NCBI GenBank assembly: GCA_022036555.1
Contig: CM039130.1
Coordinates: forward strand, 10,837,285-10,901,284
Direction of reading: 5' to 3'
DNA length: 64,000 bases
Source of the DNA: Microstegium vimineum
Lineage: Eukaryota > Streptophyta > Magnoliopsida > Poales > Poaceae
A model generated the notes under the pieces. That model was not told the DNA's origin. It saw only the letters and a program-made list of their open reading frames with translations, and searched no databases. The position numbers were made by a program, and so were the translations under genes. Of this stretch, positions 20,907 through 33,814 are shown in pieces. How positions within the stretch are numbered: the stretch's first letter is position 1; each line of letters starts with the position of its first letter.

Positions 20907-23735
20907 TGTAACACCCTAAAAATGTGCATTCTTTGAAATAGATTAAAAATGAATAAATGCATTTGTGTGGCCATCCAAAAATAGGAAAAATTAAATAGGA
21001 TTTCACAAAATAAAAGTCACCTTAATAGTAGAAACATAATTGTTGCATTCATGCTGCTGCATAGTGTTCTTGTGTGGTTTGGAATTTTCAAAATTCAAAC
21101 TGGAATTCAAAAGTGCTTTGAAAATGATTTTTGAAATTCTAGAAATAAAAGAAAAGCAATTTCTTTTACCCTCTCCCTCTCTCTCTCCTTTCTGGCTCGA
21201 GGCCTCCTTTCTCGGCCTCCCTTCACTCCCGCACCGGCCCGGTTCCCTTTCCCCGCGCCGAGGCCCAGCAGGCCGGCCCAATCCGCCCTCTCCCGCCCGC
21301 ACGCGCTTCAGCGCCATTCTGCCACCGACAGACGGGAGCCACCTGGCAGTCACCCGCACCACCTTCCTTCTTCCTCCTCCCTCTCCTTTCCTTTCTCTGC
21401 GCCGGCGCCTTCCTTCCCTGCCGAGCTCGAATCCGAGCAGGGAATCCCCCCTTTCCTTCCCTAGTCGCACCCCGGCGCTATTTAATCGAGCTCCCGCACC
21501 CCACCTCCCCCACCGCAATCCTCACCGCGCACAACAGAGCCACCAGCCGCCGCCGTGACCTAGCTCCGCGCCGCTATCGGAGCTCCGCCGTCGCTCTGCC
21601 CTTGCCGAGCCTTCATCGCGCCGTCTGACTTCTCCCCGAGCCTCGCATTGTGGTAAGAGAGCCCCCAGGAGCTCGCTCTCCCTCTCTCTCCCCTCTGTCC
21701 CGTCCGCATGGACCCTGCCCGCGTCCGCCGGCAGTACAGAGCCGCCGCACCGCGCAGACACCTCGCCCTCGTGCGCAATCGGGGCAACCGACCCCGCAGT
21801 CGTGTTCGCCATCGCTCTCTCTCTCCCGGTCCAATCCGCGTCGAGTTTTGTGCACCGAATCGTCAGATTGCGTTGCGCCGCCGCTGTCCGGCCATGGCGT
21901 CGCTGCCTGCCTCGTCTCCGGCCGCCGAGCGCCACTGCTTCCTCCCTCCCTTCTAATCTCGGTCGTCCATCTTGGATCGGGTGGATCACAAAGGCCGATA
22001 CCCTTTCGGCCGACATTTTTACAAAAGAATCCCTTCTATTTTTAATGTATGAACCCGCCGTCCCTTGGCGTATTCCGAGATCACGCCTTCTCTGCTGGAA
22101 GACATATTTTCCTTTCGGTTTTGTTTTAATTCAAAAATTAAATAGAAAATCCTATTTACAGATTTGCCACTCCTTTTCAAATGCTTCTAAAATGCTCATT
22201 TTAACTCCGTTTTGATTCATTCAAATTGCGTTAGATTCGTATCGACATAATCTACGTGTTAGTTAGTTCATAGTTCATGTTAGACAACCGTTAAATATAT
22301 TTAATTGTTTAATCTCTTTTGATCTCTAGTTTAAATTATAAAACTTGATTAGATCATATCTTCTTCGTCATAGCTCCGTTTTTCGTGATTCAAACGTCAA
22401 TGTGATCGTAGTGAGACGTAGATTAGTTTTATAAACTTTTAATCCTGTTTTATTATGGTTGATGTACTGTGATGATTGTATGTGATGTGGTGATCGAGTA
22501 TAGACGGTGAGCAGTACGTGGGTGACAAGAGGTTTTCTTTGAGCAGGAGCAGCAGGAGCCTTTTGAGCAAGGCAAGTATTCATGGGATCATCCTTGTTGT
22601 CCTAATCACATTAATCATTAATTCATGTTATGCATGTGTTTCCTTGATATCCTATATAGCTTTACCATAGATTTGTACCTTATACCTTATTACCCTGGGA
22701 TTTATGCATTGGGTAGATCAAGCTAGTGCTCTTGAAAAATAACTATGATCATGTAACCTTGACTAATGACTTATGCAATGACGGTAAAATATGCTTTTTA
22801 GCAACATGGATTAGGGTGATCTAGAGCATAGTTTTTGAGATGCTCTAGAACCTCTGTAAGCGATCACCCGGGATTTACAGTACAACCATGAGAGCTACAT
22901 GGCTCTGGCTTTAGTTCAGTATTAGGGTCACTCTCTCGCATGTGGCAGTTCACGAAAGTTGCCATTGACGAGCGGTTGCGGGTTGCGGCCGGAGTGGCTA
23001 CCGCTGCGTGTGTGTACCATCGAGGGGCTCCCATATACCCCTTGCCCATGGATCTGTACTGTCTGTTGTATGTCAGCGAGCCTCTTTGAAAGACTTCATA
23101 GTGTACCCTGCCCGCTCACCTCGGCAGTGTTTTGGGAGTTATAAACCCGGGCATATGGGTAACACGACTCATGGGTAAAGTGTACAACCTCTGCAGAGTG
23201 TTAAAACTGATATATTAGCCATGCTCACAGATACGAGCAGCCTGGAATTCTTATGGAACAGAATGACTTTAATCTATCATTTACTCGTTTGCTATTCATT
23301 ATACATGTTTACTTGATCATATGGTTATTGGGCTGTTGATTTTATTGATGTTATCTACATGCTAAAATTGTGACAACATAAAAGCTGATGCAGTTTAACC
23401 AGTGTCATACTTTTTGAGCCTCATGAACCCCATGTTTACTTGTTGAGTACTAGAAGTACTTACGCTTGTTTATTCTTTTCAATATTTGGATAAAAATCCC
23501 GGATGGGTACCAGATTACCAGAGTTATGAGGAGTATCTAGCGGACTACTAGGTTTGGGGTCAACCAGTTGACGTCCCTGTGCGATGGAGCTTCGCGAGAG
23601 TTATCTTATATTTCCGCTGTTTTGTAATAAACATTATTTAGATACTTGTTCGCTATGTAATAAACACCTATGATGGTACATTCTTGATAATTTATCGGCT
23701 TATGTGTGTGACTGATCCCTAGGCACACCTAAGGT
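20907..23735 (+). mobile_element. Tekay-like Ty3/gypsy LTR (about 2.8 kb) inserted in the left LTR of B
   Basis: It starts TGTAACACCCTAAAAATG, the usual start of this LTR type, and contains a CT/GC-rich leader-like part (21150-21960), a TATTTAA box near 21479, and the late-LTR phrase around TTGAGTACTAGAAGTAC near 23441. It stops near 23735 after GTTTATGCATCC, without the expected final bases, and joins directly to gag of B. One end is therefore lost to a deletion that also removed most of the left internal region of B. The open frames in the GC-rich part are not genes. Confidence 0.75.
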
Positions 23736-23737
23736 TT

Positions 23738-23977
23738 ATGCATCCTGTTGAACACATCCTTGTCAATGCCCCTAAAGAGAGTGTTCCGGGCTTTGGCATT
23801 CCACTTCTCATAGTTGACCTCGTCACCGAATGGTTCTCCATCAAATTGAGGAAACCCATCGGTGGAAGCTTTGAGCACACCAACATCCAAGGCTTCGAGG
23901 TAAGCCTCCATACGCACTTTCCAATAAGGAAAGTCGTCTCCATCAAAGATGGGCGGCGGTCCATCCCCATGGGACAT
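23738..23977 (-). pseudogene. gag remnant (first about 80 codons) of the left internal region of B
   Basis: It begins MSHGDGPPPIFDGDDFPYW at 23977, the same start as the complete gag at 40851, and runs to the deletion point near 23745. It differs from the complete copy at only a few bases, so the duplication is recent. Everything from here to the missing 3' end of the left internal region is gone. Confidence 0.9.
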
Positions 23978-24014
23978 CTTGCTCTAGGTGGTTAGGCCTA
24001 AATTAGAGCAACAA

Positions 24015-24027
24015 GGCTCTAATACCA
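24015..24027 (-). other. Primer binding site next to the central LTR of B
   Basis: Minus strand TGGTATTAGAGCC, two bases from the LTR end. It resembles the 3' end of initiator tRNA-Met (TGGTATCAGAGC) with one mismatch. The same mismatch occurs at 40889-40901. Confidence 0.85.
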
Positions 24028-24029
24028 AT

Positions 24030-25617
24030 TGAAAGGATCAAGATGCCCAAGAGGGAGGGGGGTGAATTGGGCTCTTTTAAATTTCTAAGCAAGAATTAAA
24101 CCTAGCAAGAGCCAATTAACCCCCTAGTGCTTTTCCCAAGTGTGTCCTAGCAACACAAGCAAGACATGGCAATGAAAGCGGTAAAGCCCTATGCAATTCT
24201 AGTCAAGCAACACAAAGGTAATGCGGAAAGTAATGCTTGAAAGTAATTGCAATAAGTAAGGAGAAAGGAGTAAGCAAGTTGACACGACGACGTTTTGCCA
24301 AGGTATCGAGGAGTCGACACTCCCCCTAGTCCTCGTTGGAGCACCGCGCACGGTATCGCTCCCCCTTAGTCCGCGCAAGGACTAAGTACTCTCTACAGGC
24401 TGATTCTTCGCAACTTCGGCTCGGTGAATCGCCCACAACTGATCACAACGAAGCTTGGGCCATCCACAATGATCTCAACCGGATGATCACCAAGCAAACC
24501 TCTGCGAAGCCGTCTAGGTGATGTCGATCACCAAGAGTAACAAGCACTAACTCTCACTTGACCAAGGCTAGTCTAGTGATTAAATGGATGCACACTTGCT
24601 ATCTCTAAGCAACTAGTGAGAATCAACTCATGGAATTGCAATTCACACTCTCACTAGGGCTCTTGCACTTCTTGCACTCACACAAGGGTTGGTCAGCAAT
24701 TGGAATGAGCAAGAGAGGTGCTATGGGGCTGGTGGAGAAGTATAAATACCCCCCAAGGCAACCCCCAACCCTTAGGCACTACTTGTGCCTTTCTGGGTCA
24801 CTCCGGACGCAAGCTGCATGGTGGTATCCGGACCATCAAGCATGCGTCCGGAGCCCCTCAGATCATAATACTCAGCACAGAAACCAGGCAGTCTGGATGC
24901 TCTTTGCATTCCGGATGCAAGCATCCGGACATCGTCCAGATTCAAATTCATCTCTCTGGAACTCTCTGCTGGAGTCCGGACGCAGGCAATGGTCCGGACT
25001 CAGCACTCCGGTCAGCGTCTAGAGTTAAAACTCACTCTCTGGAGCTCTCTGCTGGTGTCCGGATGCAACGTGCAGCCGGACCCTACACTGTTCACTGCGT
25101 CCGGCCGCTCTGGTACAGGCAGAGTAAACCCTAGGGTCCGGACGCACAGCCAATGGTCCGGAGCTAGGGAAATACTAGCATCCGGAGCTCTTTCTTGAGC
25201 TGAAACAGCAAATTTTCAAAATGGAAGTTGCTCTACAAGGTCCAAGGACTAATTCTAAAGCTGCCTAGTGCTAGTTTTCACAAGTGTGCACCACACCTAA
25301 TCACATAGCCTCTCCTAAGTCAAGCTACTAGATAGTGCCCCCCTTAATAGTATGACCAAAGGAAAAATAAAGGTGCTACACTACTCTAAGTGTCTCTCAA
25401 CTCCAAATGACACTTAGACCTAGTCTAATCTTCAACCTTGTCGCCAATCCTTTGAAAACCGAAATGATTCCAATAAGAGGCATGAATACCATGATAGTCC
25501 AATCAACCATCCATTACCATGACCTAACTTTCTTATTGCCTCTGCAAAACACACGTTAGTCATAGTAATCTTGCATTGTCGTTAATCATCGAAACACTAG
25601 GGGCCTAGATGCTTTCA
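24030..25617 (-). repeat. Central LTR of element B
   Basis: TGAAAGGATC to GATGCTTTCA, 1588 bp. It acts as 3' LTR of the internal region on its right (polypurine tract at 25618) and as 5' LTR of the remnant on its left (primer site at 24015). The TATA-like box is at 24741-24748. Upstream of it on the minus strand, about 24800-25185, lie ten or more TCCGGA-type motifs. Confidence 0.95.
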
Positions 25618-25631
25618 ATCTCCTCCTTTTT
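25618..25631 (-). other. Polypurine tract of element B
   Basis: Minus strand AAAAAGGAGGAGAT next to the central LTR, with one G to A change in the G run compared with element A. The short stretches 25632-25823 and 30616-30821 around the CACTA insertion are untranslated 3' sequence of B. Confidence 0.8.
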
Positions 25632-27012
25632 GGTGATTGACGACAATACGCCATAGAGTATGATAAGAGAGTTTTATTTTTGTTTTCAAGTGACTTGGCT
25701 TATCTAAGCATGGGTTAGTGAATAAGAATGAATAATACATGCTTAAATAATCGAAGCCACAACATGTACTAAGAATATGAATCGAGTGCAAGTACAAGAG
25801 ATATGCTTAACATAGGATATATACACTACAAAAAGTATGATCTTGTATGACAAATCAAAATTGTCATGTAAAGTACATAAACTGTCATAAAAAGCATCTT
25901 ATGACGAAAAAGTAGCGTCACGCCGGTCGTCATATAACGACCGTCACATAATGTACCTCGTGACGATATTATGGAGATCCGTCACAAAATGTCAGGACCT
26001 TTTGTGACGGTAATGTTCTGTCGTCACATGTTGTTACGTTTTATGATGATTGTAACTGTCACATATTGGTCAGTCAACGCATCACATAATGTACGGAACA
26101 TCACAAATGCTACGTGGGAGAATAGGTTTGGATAGGATATTATGACGATAGGGTAACGTCAAATATTGTGAGGCCCAAATCTAGGCCCATATTATGGCCC
26201 AACCCAATTGAAACAATAATAATATACTATATAACCAATTCCACAATATCATAATGATCATACAAAGGTGCATGTTCCGGAATACATGTTTCCATACAAA
26301 AGTGCAATATGAATACAAAATAATCCAACCAACTAAACAAATTCTAGCAACTAGCAACAAGTTCTAGCCAACACCAGCTCCAAAGCCAACACCAGCGCCA
26401 AGTTCCTGCACTAAACAAGTTTCATCCAGTAGCCAGCAGCTAGCGCCAAGATCCCGCTAGAAACCAAGCAAACAACACCAATGACCCTATCTAAATGTCA
26501 TCTGAAAAAACCAAAACAATGAAGAAGTTAATCATGTGGCATCAAGGCTACTCATTACCAAATGCAAAGATGACACTCCTACTAGAATTTAGGAATGAAC
26601 CATGGATATTTAGAGTAATTTAAGAGCACCTGAGAGTAACTCATTTGTGAGAAAGCTCAAGTAGAGCTTATTTGTGAGAAAGCTCTAGTAGAATTAAAAT
26701 TTGGTATTGTGTTTAGCTACCTCATCATTAGGATGTTGAACCTCCCTGCCATTCCCATTGTACCCTGTTGACTGCAACCTCACACCACAAACAATTTAAC
26801 ATCAGAGAGCCACATTTCATTTGGTAAGTAATAGAATCTGCATCTAAGCCATGTAGAAAATTCAAATTACAATTTAAAATCAAACACACTGAAAACTAAA
26901 ATATTTCCTATTTCTTCACAAAAAATGACCAAAGACAAAAACTTCTTTAATTTATTTAGTACTGCTAATACTACACTTCAGAACTCTATATAAGTAGAAC
27001 TGCTAACTCATA

Positions 27013-27101
27013 CTCCCTCTGTCTCATTAAAAGTGTCATTTTGAAAACGTCTCTGAGAGAAATACAATTTTCTAGTGACACTTTTAATAGGACAGAGGGA
27101 G
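27013..27101. mobile_element. Stowaway-like MITE, 89 bp
   Basis: Ends are CTCCCTCTGTCTCATTAAAA and its inverse TTTTAATAGGACAGAGGGAG, with TA on both sides (27011-27012 and 27102-27103), the Tc1/mariner-type target. Nested inside the CACTA element. Confidence 0.9.
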
Positions 27102-27739
27102 TATGTATTTGGCAATCTCATTTTCTAACTATAAACAAGGAATTGACAGTACTGCAATAGGAGAAAGAGGTATCGTCATATTTTTTTAGCAAATTCAGTA
27201 ACTACATATACACATACTTTACTACTTTCCCCAAAAAACACAATGAATCTAGGTTATTGCTGCGGTAAACGAACATCATTGATGCAAATATTACTGTAAA
27301 ATCTAAACTGCGTACCTGAACGTAACAGCTATATGAACCGCCACAGGGACAAAACCAGCCAAACATAGAAAAAATAATAGTAGTTCTCTGAACCTGAAGT
27401 TAAATGAGTTGTTGCAATTTAACTTTGAACACACGTCCTCATGAAGCTCCAAAAATAATCCTGCAGGTTGAAAATCAAAAGAAAATCCCAACAAAAAGCA
27501 CACGACTCAGGCTGTGCATTGGACAAACATGGCACCTACTGTGACACCGGCCTCCGCCACCATCCCTGGCCATGTCTCTGAATGGGTATGACATGGATCT
27601 GGCCTCTCTACCATAGTGCCTAACAGATCTGGCGTCCTCGTTGACCAGACGAACTGTCAAGATCAGGCCTTTGCAGCTTAGATCCAAATAGAAATAGACA
27701 AACTTTAGTTAGTGATTTGGTATTTTCACACAGCAGGAA

Positions 27740-28130
27740 GGGAGGCAAACCTTTGGTGATGGTCAGCCGGGGGAGGGAGCAGAACACGGAGAGGAGCTAG
27801 GGGAGACACGGGCTGGCGCAGCCCTGCCGGCTGCTGCTGCAACCATGCGCGTGCGGGAAGACCACTGCGCGGCCGTCTCCCTGGCGTCCGGGAAGAGCAC
27901 CGCGAGGCCGCCGTTTTTTTGGCCGGCAGATGCGGGAAGCTGCCGCAGCTTGGCACCAGCGCGAGGACGTTCGACAGCGGCATGCTCTGCTTTGAGCGAG
28001 TGTGCACGCCGGCGAGGGGACCCACGACGGTGCCTCCTCTTCTTCTCCTCTAGGCGGGCGCCATCGCGCCAATGCAGTCTGTGGCCGCCGTTCAGTAAGG
28101 AGAGAGAAGAGGGAGAGAAGAAATGAGCGG
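27740..28130 (-). other. GC-rich first-exon-like block in the CACTA element
   Basis: Overlapping open frames on both strands (for example 27797-28072 minus) are rich in Arg, Ala, Ser and Pro and have no domain. A purine-rich stretch next to 28100 and a sharp GC change suggest a captured promoter and first exon. I cannot name a source gene. Confidence 0.3.
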
Positions 28131-28492
28131 CTAGGGTTCAGGGGAAAAGGTGGCTGGGGTCTTTTGTCCTACCGATTGGCAAGGATGGCCGTCGGATGGG
28201 ATCCGACTGTTACCGCTGCTCGGGCCACATTTCGGCCCAGGAGGGATCGTGAAATCCCGGCCCAGGCCCACATTTTATTTATTTTTCAGAGCAGTTTTGA
28301 TTATTTTGTTTTTGATTTGATGTTGAATCTATATTCAAATTTGGACCAACGAGATAATTTGTTTTAGATATTGAATATAGTAATTTAGTATAGCTTGATG
28401 AGTTCTAGCACCTTTGTATTCAAAACTTTTTTATTTGAGATCATTTAGTGTCTCATTTGATAAAGTTTGACCAAGTCAAAATTTGGACCTCA

Positions 28493-29720
28493 AAATCTCT
28501 ATCAACCTAACTGTATAGTCATGGTCAACCTAACTGTATAGTCATGGTTCAATGAAAGGTTCTATATATCTTTGTAAAGCATGTAGATTCTACCTATTTA
28601 GAAATGGCTTCAAATTTTTTTAGCAGTCATCTATACCGAAAATATGGTCCCACACAAGATCTTAGGTTTTTTTGATAAATATTTGTATTTTTTTCGTGTC
28701 GTTTGAGACAAAATATGGTGAAATTTAGATTGAAAACACTTGAATTCGGCATTGACCTCCCCAAAGACTTGTCTCCTAATACACAAGAGAGCATTTGGCA
28801 AAGTTTGGCACCATTTCGGTTCTTTTTTAGGGCGGACTCAGTTCAACGTATAATTACTCGGTGAAATCGCGTAGAAATTCAATTAAACTGAAAAAAGGTA
28901 TGAAACCAATTCAGAAAAATCTCAAACTTGGTGGTTGCTTCACATAGGGCATTTTCAAGCCTGAGAAAAAGTTTGAGAGCGATATGAAATTTGAAAGCAC
29001 ATGTACCTCAGAATCTCTATCAACCTAACTATATAGTCATGGTTCGATGAAAGGTTCTATATATCTTTGTGAAGCATGTAGACTCTACCTATTTCGAAAT
29101 GGCTTCAAATTTTTTTAGCAGTCATCTATACCCAAAATATGGTCCCACACAAGATCTTAGGTTTTTTTGATAAATATTTGTATTTTTATATTTTTCTTCG
29201 TGCTATTTGAGACAAAATATCGTGAAATTTAGATTGAAAACACTTGAATTCGACATTGACCTCCCCAAATATTTGTCTCCTAATACACAAGAGAGCATTT
29301 GGCAAAGTTTGACACCATTTCGGTTCTTTTTTAGGGCGGACTCAGTTCAACGTATAATTACTCGGTGAAATCGCGTAGAAATTCAATTAAACTAAAAAAA
29401 GTATGAAACCAATTCAGAAAAATCTCAAACTTGGTGGTTGCTTCACATAGGGCATTTTCAAATCTGAGAAAAAGTTGAGACCGATATGAAATTTTAAAGC
29501 ACATGGACCTCAGAATCTCTATCAACCTAACTGTATAGTCATGGTTCGATGAAAGGTTCTATATATCTTTGTGAAGCATGTAGACTCTACCTATTTCGAA
29601 ATGGCTTCCAATTTTTTTAGCAGTCATCTATACCCAAAATATGGTCCCACACAAGATCTTAGGTCTTTTTGATAAATATTTGTATTTTTATATTTTTCTT
29701 CGTGTCGTTTGAGACAAAAT
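28493..29720. repeat. Tandem array of roughly 500 bp units in the CACTA element
   Basis: The phrase AATCTCTATCAACCTAACT recurs at about 28494, 29012 and 29514, giving periods of 518 and 502 bp; the third unit is partial. The first unit has an extra short duplication of CAACCTAACTGTATAGTCAT. The units differ by scattered substitutions. No coding potential. Confidence 0.85.
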
Positions 29721-30821
29721 AAACTAAAGCAATGGATAGGGAGCAAGACAGGCTAATGAACATTTGGGCCCACATGTCATTGAGGCGCTGGACCACTTGG
29801 ACTCAAGTCTAAATAGCATCTGTCACTCGGCCAGACTTAGTGTCGTGGTCGCTCGGCCATTATCGTCGGCCACCCCGCCACCCCAACCTGCAAACTCGCC
29901 GACGACCCCTTTTTCACGATGAACAAGTGATTTTCCAGTTTAATTTCTTGTTAAAACATGCAACTAGTATTTTGAATTCATGTGGATAATTTTAAATAAA
30001 TTTGACAATTTCAAATACAGTTTGATATAGCAAAATGATTTCAAATGAAAAAGTGAGCAACAACAAAGTTGTACAACTCACCGAGATCTATAAATTGGGT
30101 TGGTCATTTCTTCAACCAAATTTATTTGAACAATTCAAACCACTTGAATTGGATCTCAAAATAAATTTACAAATTAAAAAGAAAATAGAAACAAAAAGGA
30201 GAAACTATATTGGCCCCTTTATCGTTTTCAGGCCCGGCCTGTCTTCCTCTACCCACGCTCCCTCGTCCTTAACACCTAGGCCGGTCGAAGCCCACCTTCA
30301 AGCCCAACAGACGTGGGTCAAAGGTCTAGCTCTTCTATTTGATAAAACATTTAGTGACAGTCTACTATGGTCATATAAAAATTGTATCGATCATCATAAA
30401 AACCGAACCGTCAACCAGCTACTGGCACCTAACAATTTGTGACGAAAGTTGATACCTTTATGTGACACAAGAAATGATGTCATCATAAATAGTTCTAGGT
30501 CCCATAATTTTATGACGATGCATAATTTTTTGTCATATTATGTTACTTTATATGACGAAAATAGGCTCTGTCAAGAAGCATTTTGTCATAAAAAGTAGGA
30601 TTTCTTGTAGTGATATCAAAGTAAGCACGAAAGCATATCATGAGGAAAAGCATGTGACATAATCATATAAGAGTGAAATCACAAGTCACAAGCAAGTGTA
30701 ACAACACACAAAGGCAAATGCAAGATAGGGGTAAACATGATGCATGAGTATGAGAATAGTAAGCACATCAAAAGAACCAAGTCTCTCTCTCAACTCCCCC
30801 TATCACTAGCATACTCTCGCT

Positions 30822-30837
30822 CTCTCCCCCTTTGGCG
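30822..30837 (-). other. Second polypurine tract of element B
   Basis: Minus strand CGCCAAAGGGGGAGAG, 16 bp downstream of the ORF3 stop. It is identical to the copy in A (19236-19251). Confidence 0.7.
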
Positions 30838-30852
30838 ACAAAGCACCAAAAA

Positions 30853-33541
30853 CTAAGTGTCGGGCGAAGGAGGAGCGGTCGGGTCATGGGAACGAGGACG
30901 GAAGTCGAACTGCTCGTAGTCGAAGTCTCGACTAGAGTCACCGTCGTCCTGACCGGCTGGAGCGGAAGCTGTTTCAGGAGCAGTGGCCACAGAAGTAGAA
31001 GTTGAAGCATCGGCCACTGACTCTGCTGGTACATCTGACGGCTGTGTCTCCGGAGCCACTGACTCTGTCGGTGCCGGTGCCTCTGTACTAAGCAAGTCTG
31101 GAGCTGGTGCTGGCATGGAGGGAGCAGTCTCTGACTCTGAAGCAGGGACTGTAAGGGGTGTCTCTGGCACCGGAAGCTCCGCTGTCTGTCCCTGGGGCGC
31201 ACTAACCACTAGAGTAGTAGTGTCTGTAGTAGGTGGGTCCTGAGGTGCAAGCTCTGAGGAATCCACTGAAGAGGGTAGAGTGCCACCTGTCTATGGGGGG
31301 GCTCCAGCGGAGAGGGCTGGTAGTCTATAGGACTAGCAAGGCCAGTGAGGGCACTGTAGCTAGCTGAGAAGTCACGTGCAGGAGTACCAAGCCCGGCAGA
31401 CGCTGAGTAAGGGGTGAACCCCGTAGTGATCGGTGAAAACTACATCGTCTGCCCCACGGTGTCAATCCACTGACTGACCTGCCTGATCGGAGAATGGAAC
31501 TATCCTATAGGACTCACACTCTGATGTCCACCGAAGGACTGTAAAGTTGGAGTGGGAGTTGCCGGTCGAGACTGTCCTGGAGGTGTAGCTGGTCGACCTC
31601 CGTAAGGTGAGAACGAGGACGAGGGAGCCGGGTGCTGGATGTAGTAAGGCATGCCAGGAGGCGGCGGCTGAGGTGAGAGTCCTGAAGACTGTCCAAGCGG
31701 TGGCTGTCCAGGAAATTGCCCAAACTACGGCGGACCAAGCTAAAATGGCTGCGGCCTCTGAAGGTAAGACGGTGGAGGCACCCCAGTATGCTGCAGGATA
31801 TGACTCATGAAGTGCAGGGTCTGAGCCTGGGAAGCTAGTAGCTGCTGCTGAAACTGGTCCTGACGGGCCTGAACCTGAGAGATCATAGCTACCATCGACT
31901 GCTGGGACGCATCAAGCCTGTCAAGAACACGGAGAAAAAATAGGGTCGGTCTGTGCTGGTGGAGGTGCTGCACTGGAGGGACCGGCCTCTGCGTCCTGAG
32001 ATGCTGCTGGACAGGGTGGCGCAGGACGGTATGGACGGTAGTCGTCGTCGTCGCTGTCAGACGGGATCGGCTTAGTGCCCTGATCCAAGTCCTCCTGCCT
32101 CTCAAGGTCAGCTAACTGCCTGTGCCACTGCATGCATCGCCTCATCCTAGGCGTCAATCTCATCCATCTCTCTGGCCGGTACTGCACGACGAATCCTCCT
32201 GAGAGCCCTATTGCCCCGACAACCATCGATCACTGCACTCATCAGGTAGATCGGAAACACAGCAGGTGAGTCGGCAAGCTCTCGGCTGATCGCTGGGTGA
32301 CTGCGAAGTGATAGAACGAGCAGGGAGCTGATCCAGTGAGCGTAGGGTTGCTGCCTCCGTGACACTATACCATCTGCTATAGTATCCTCCATCTCACACA
32401 CAAGAAAGTCGGCAATGTCGAACGGAGTCTGCTCTCACAATAGCTGCCAGGAGGTACTGATGGAGGTTCGTGAGCGCGTCACGGTAACCGGTGCGAGGAA
32501 GTAGAGTGCGCCTCAACACGTTGTTCAGGAGACGAACGTGAGAGAGAAACTCACCAGGGGTCCGACGGGTACCGGGACCGAACGACTGCTGGAAGCACGG
32601 GGAGACGTGGTCAACTGCCGGTGTAGTGCCTCCAACAGCTCGGCGCGGAGGGTCACACTCTCCAAAACACTATTGGTGAAGCCTGAGCTCGTACTGGGTG
32701 AGGTGGAGACGCTCTCTGAGTGCTGATAGGTACATCCGGTAGCGCCCCCCTCGGAAAGTGTACTGGAAGAAGTCGTGGTCAGGGTCAATCCAAAGAGACG
32801 CGTAGAACTCCCTGACCCAGTGCTCAATGTAGTTCCCCGAGCGGCCTAGGAGGTCCGCCAACCCGGGAAGGTACGTGAGAAGAGGTCAAAGCACCTCTCC
32901 ACCAGTCTCTATGATGCACTCAATAGGGCACACACGGTGGGGTCGTAGCTAAATCCTCATCGTACGAGCTGCGTCATAGAAGTCCTTGTGGCGAGGGTGC
33001 CACCAACCTGGAGGAGCATCCGGGTGCCTCTGTACTGGACACCACTCCTCAAGCTCTACCATCCGGAGCTCACAAACCTACTTCGTAGAAGCCAAACTGA
33101 GGTCAAGGTGCACGGGCATCACTGGGGCCCGTGAAGCAACGGTGGTGGGGGAACTGCTCTCGGAACTCTGTCGCCGCGGCGAAGGCCCTCAGGACGGGGA
33201 GCAACCTCAACGCGGGTACGTGTGGAGCGTCTAAGTGGAGGAGTCTGTTGAGCTAGCTCTACAGTCTCTATTGCCTCTGAAGCCTGAGTGTCCTCAACTA
33301 CCTCTGCCGGTGCCTGAGAAGTACTGGTGCGAGCACGGGTGCCAATCCGAAGCGCAACACCACGCTCGGCTCTGTCGGCTGCCTCAGCTACGGCTATCGC
33401 TGCTAGAGCATCTCGGTCAAGCAACTTCCACTTCTTGCGGGGCTTCTCTGGTGCCTTAGCCTTGCCCTTATCAACACGAGGGCGAGGCCAAGGCAGCTCG
33501 TCGTCACCGAGACCACCTCCGACGTTCTTCACTCGAGCCAT
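30853..33541 (-). pseudogene. ORF3 of element B, broken
   Basis: The start at 33541 reads MARVKNVGGGLGDDELPWPR, basic, and is followed by an Ala/Glu-rich stretch. The first frame ends at 33119. Further pieces are at 32670-32861 (NYIEHWVREFYASLWIDPDH), 31740-32105 (Gln-rich) and 30853-31266 (Pro/Thr/Ala-rich, acidic tail). The EHWVREFYASLW segment resembles the conserved block of plant retrotransposon ORF1/'putative plant transposon protein' domains. Several stops and frameshifts separate the pieces, so no full protein can be made. The whole would be about 895 codons. No membrane segment or signal peptide is evident. The function of this third ORF is unknown. Confidence 0.65.
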
Positions 33542-33805
33542 ATCAATCAATCAAGCACTGTCACACTGAGAGAGGCCCAAATGCCACTGTCACAGAATAC
33601 CCACTGAGAACTCCACTGACAATCTGATCACTGCCACTGACACACTGACAAGAAATCCGCTGTCAATCTACAAGAGGCCCGTATGCCACGGACAATCTCG
33701 TGAGGCTTTGCCTCAATCCATACTCACGGGCTTTGCCCCAAGTTCTCTGTCACTGCCACTGACCCAACTGCCAAGATAGATAGATAGATAGGATGTATAT
33801 AAGCA

Positions 33806-33814
33806 TTATATATA
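33806..33814 (-). promoter_or_regulatory. TATA-like sequence upstream of ORF3 of element B
   Basis: Minus strand TATATATAA, about 265 bp before the ORF3 start. It is embedded next to a GATAGATAGATAGGA stretch that is also found in element A at the same place (near 44043-44052). Confidence 0.4.

Larger units (their letters stand above)
25824..30612. mobile_element. Non-autonomous CACTA element, 4789 bp
   Basis: It starts CACTACAAAAAGTATGATC and ends GATTTCTTGTAGTG, with a 3 bp duplication ATA on both sides (25821-25823 and 30613-30615). Subterminal motifs TATGACAAA, TTGTCATA, GTGACGG and CGTCACA are frequent for about 400 bp at the left end and 200 bp at the right. Inside are a Stowaway MITE, a GC-rich block (27740-28260) with the look of a captured first exon on the minus strand, and three roughly 500 bp tandem units (28493-29720). 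No transposase frame is present, so it depends on a relative. It lies in the 3' untranslated region of B. Confidence 0.9.

Noticed and set aside
21003..22215. Several 70-170 codon open frames on both strands
   Set aside because: They lie inside the GC- and CT-rich leader part of the Tekay-like LTR and have no recognisable domain.
28493..29720. Repeats with regular period considered as a CRISPR-like array
   Set aside because: The units are about 500 bp, diverged and without spacers, and the genome is a plant.
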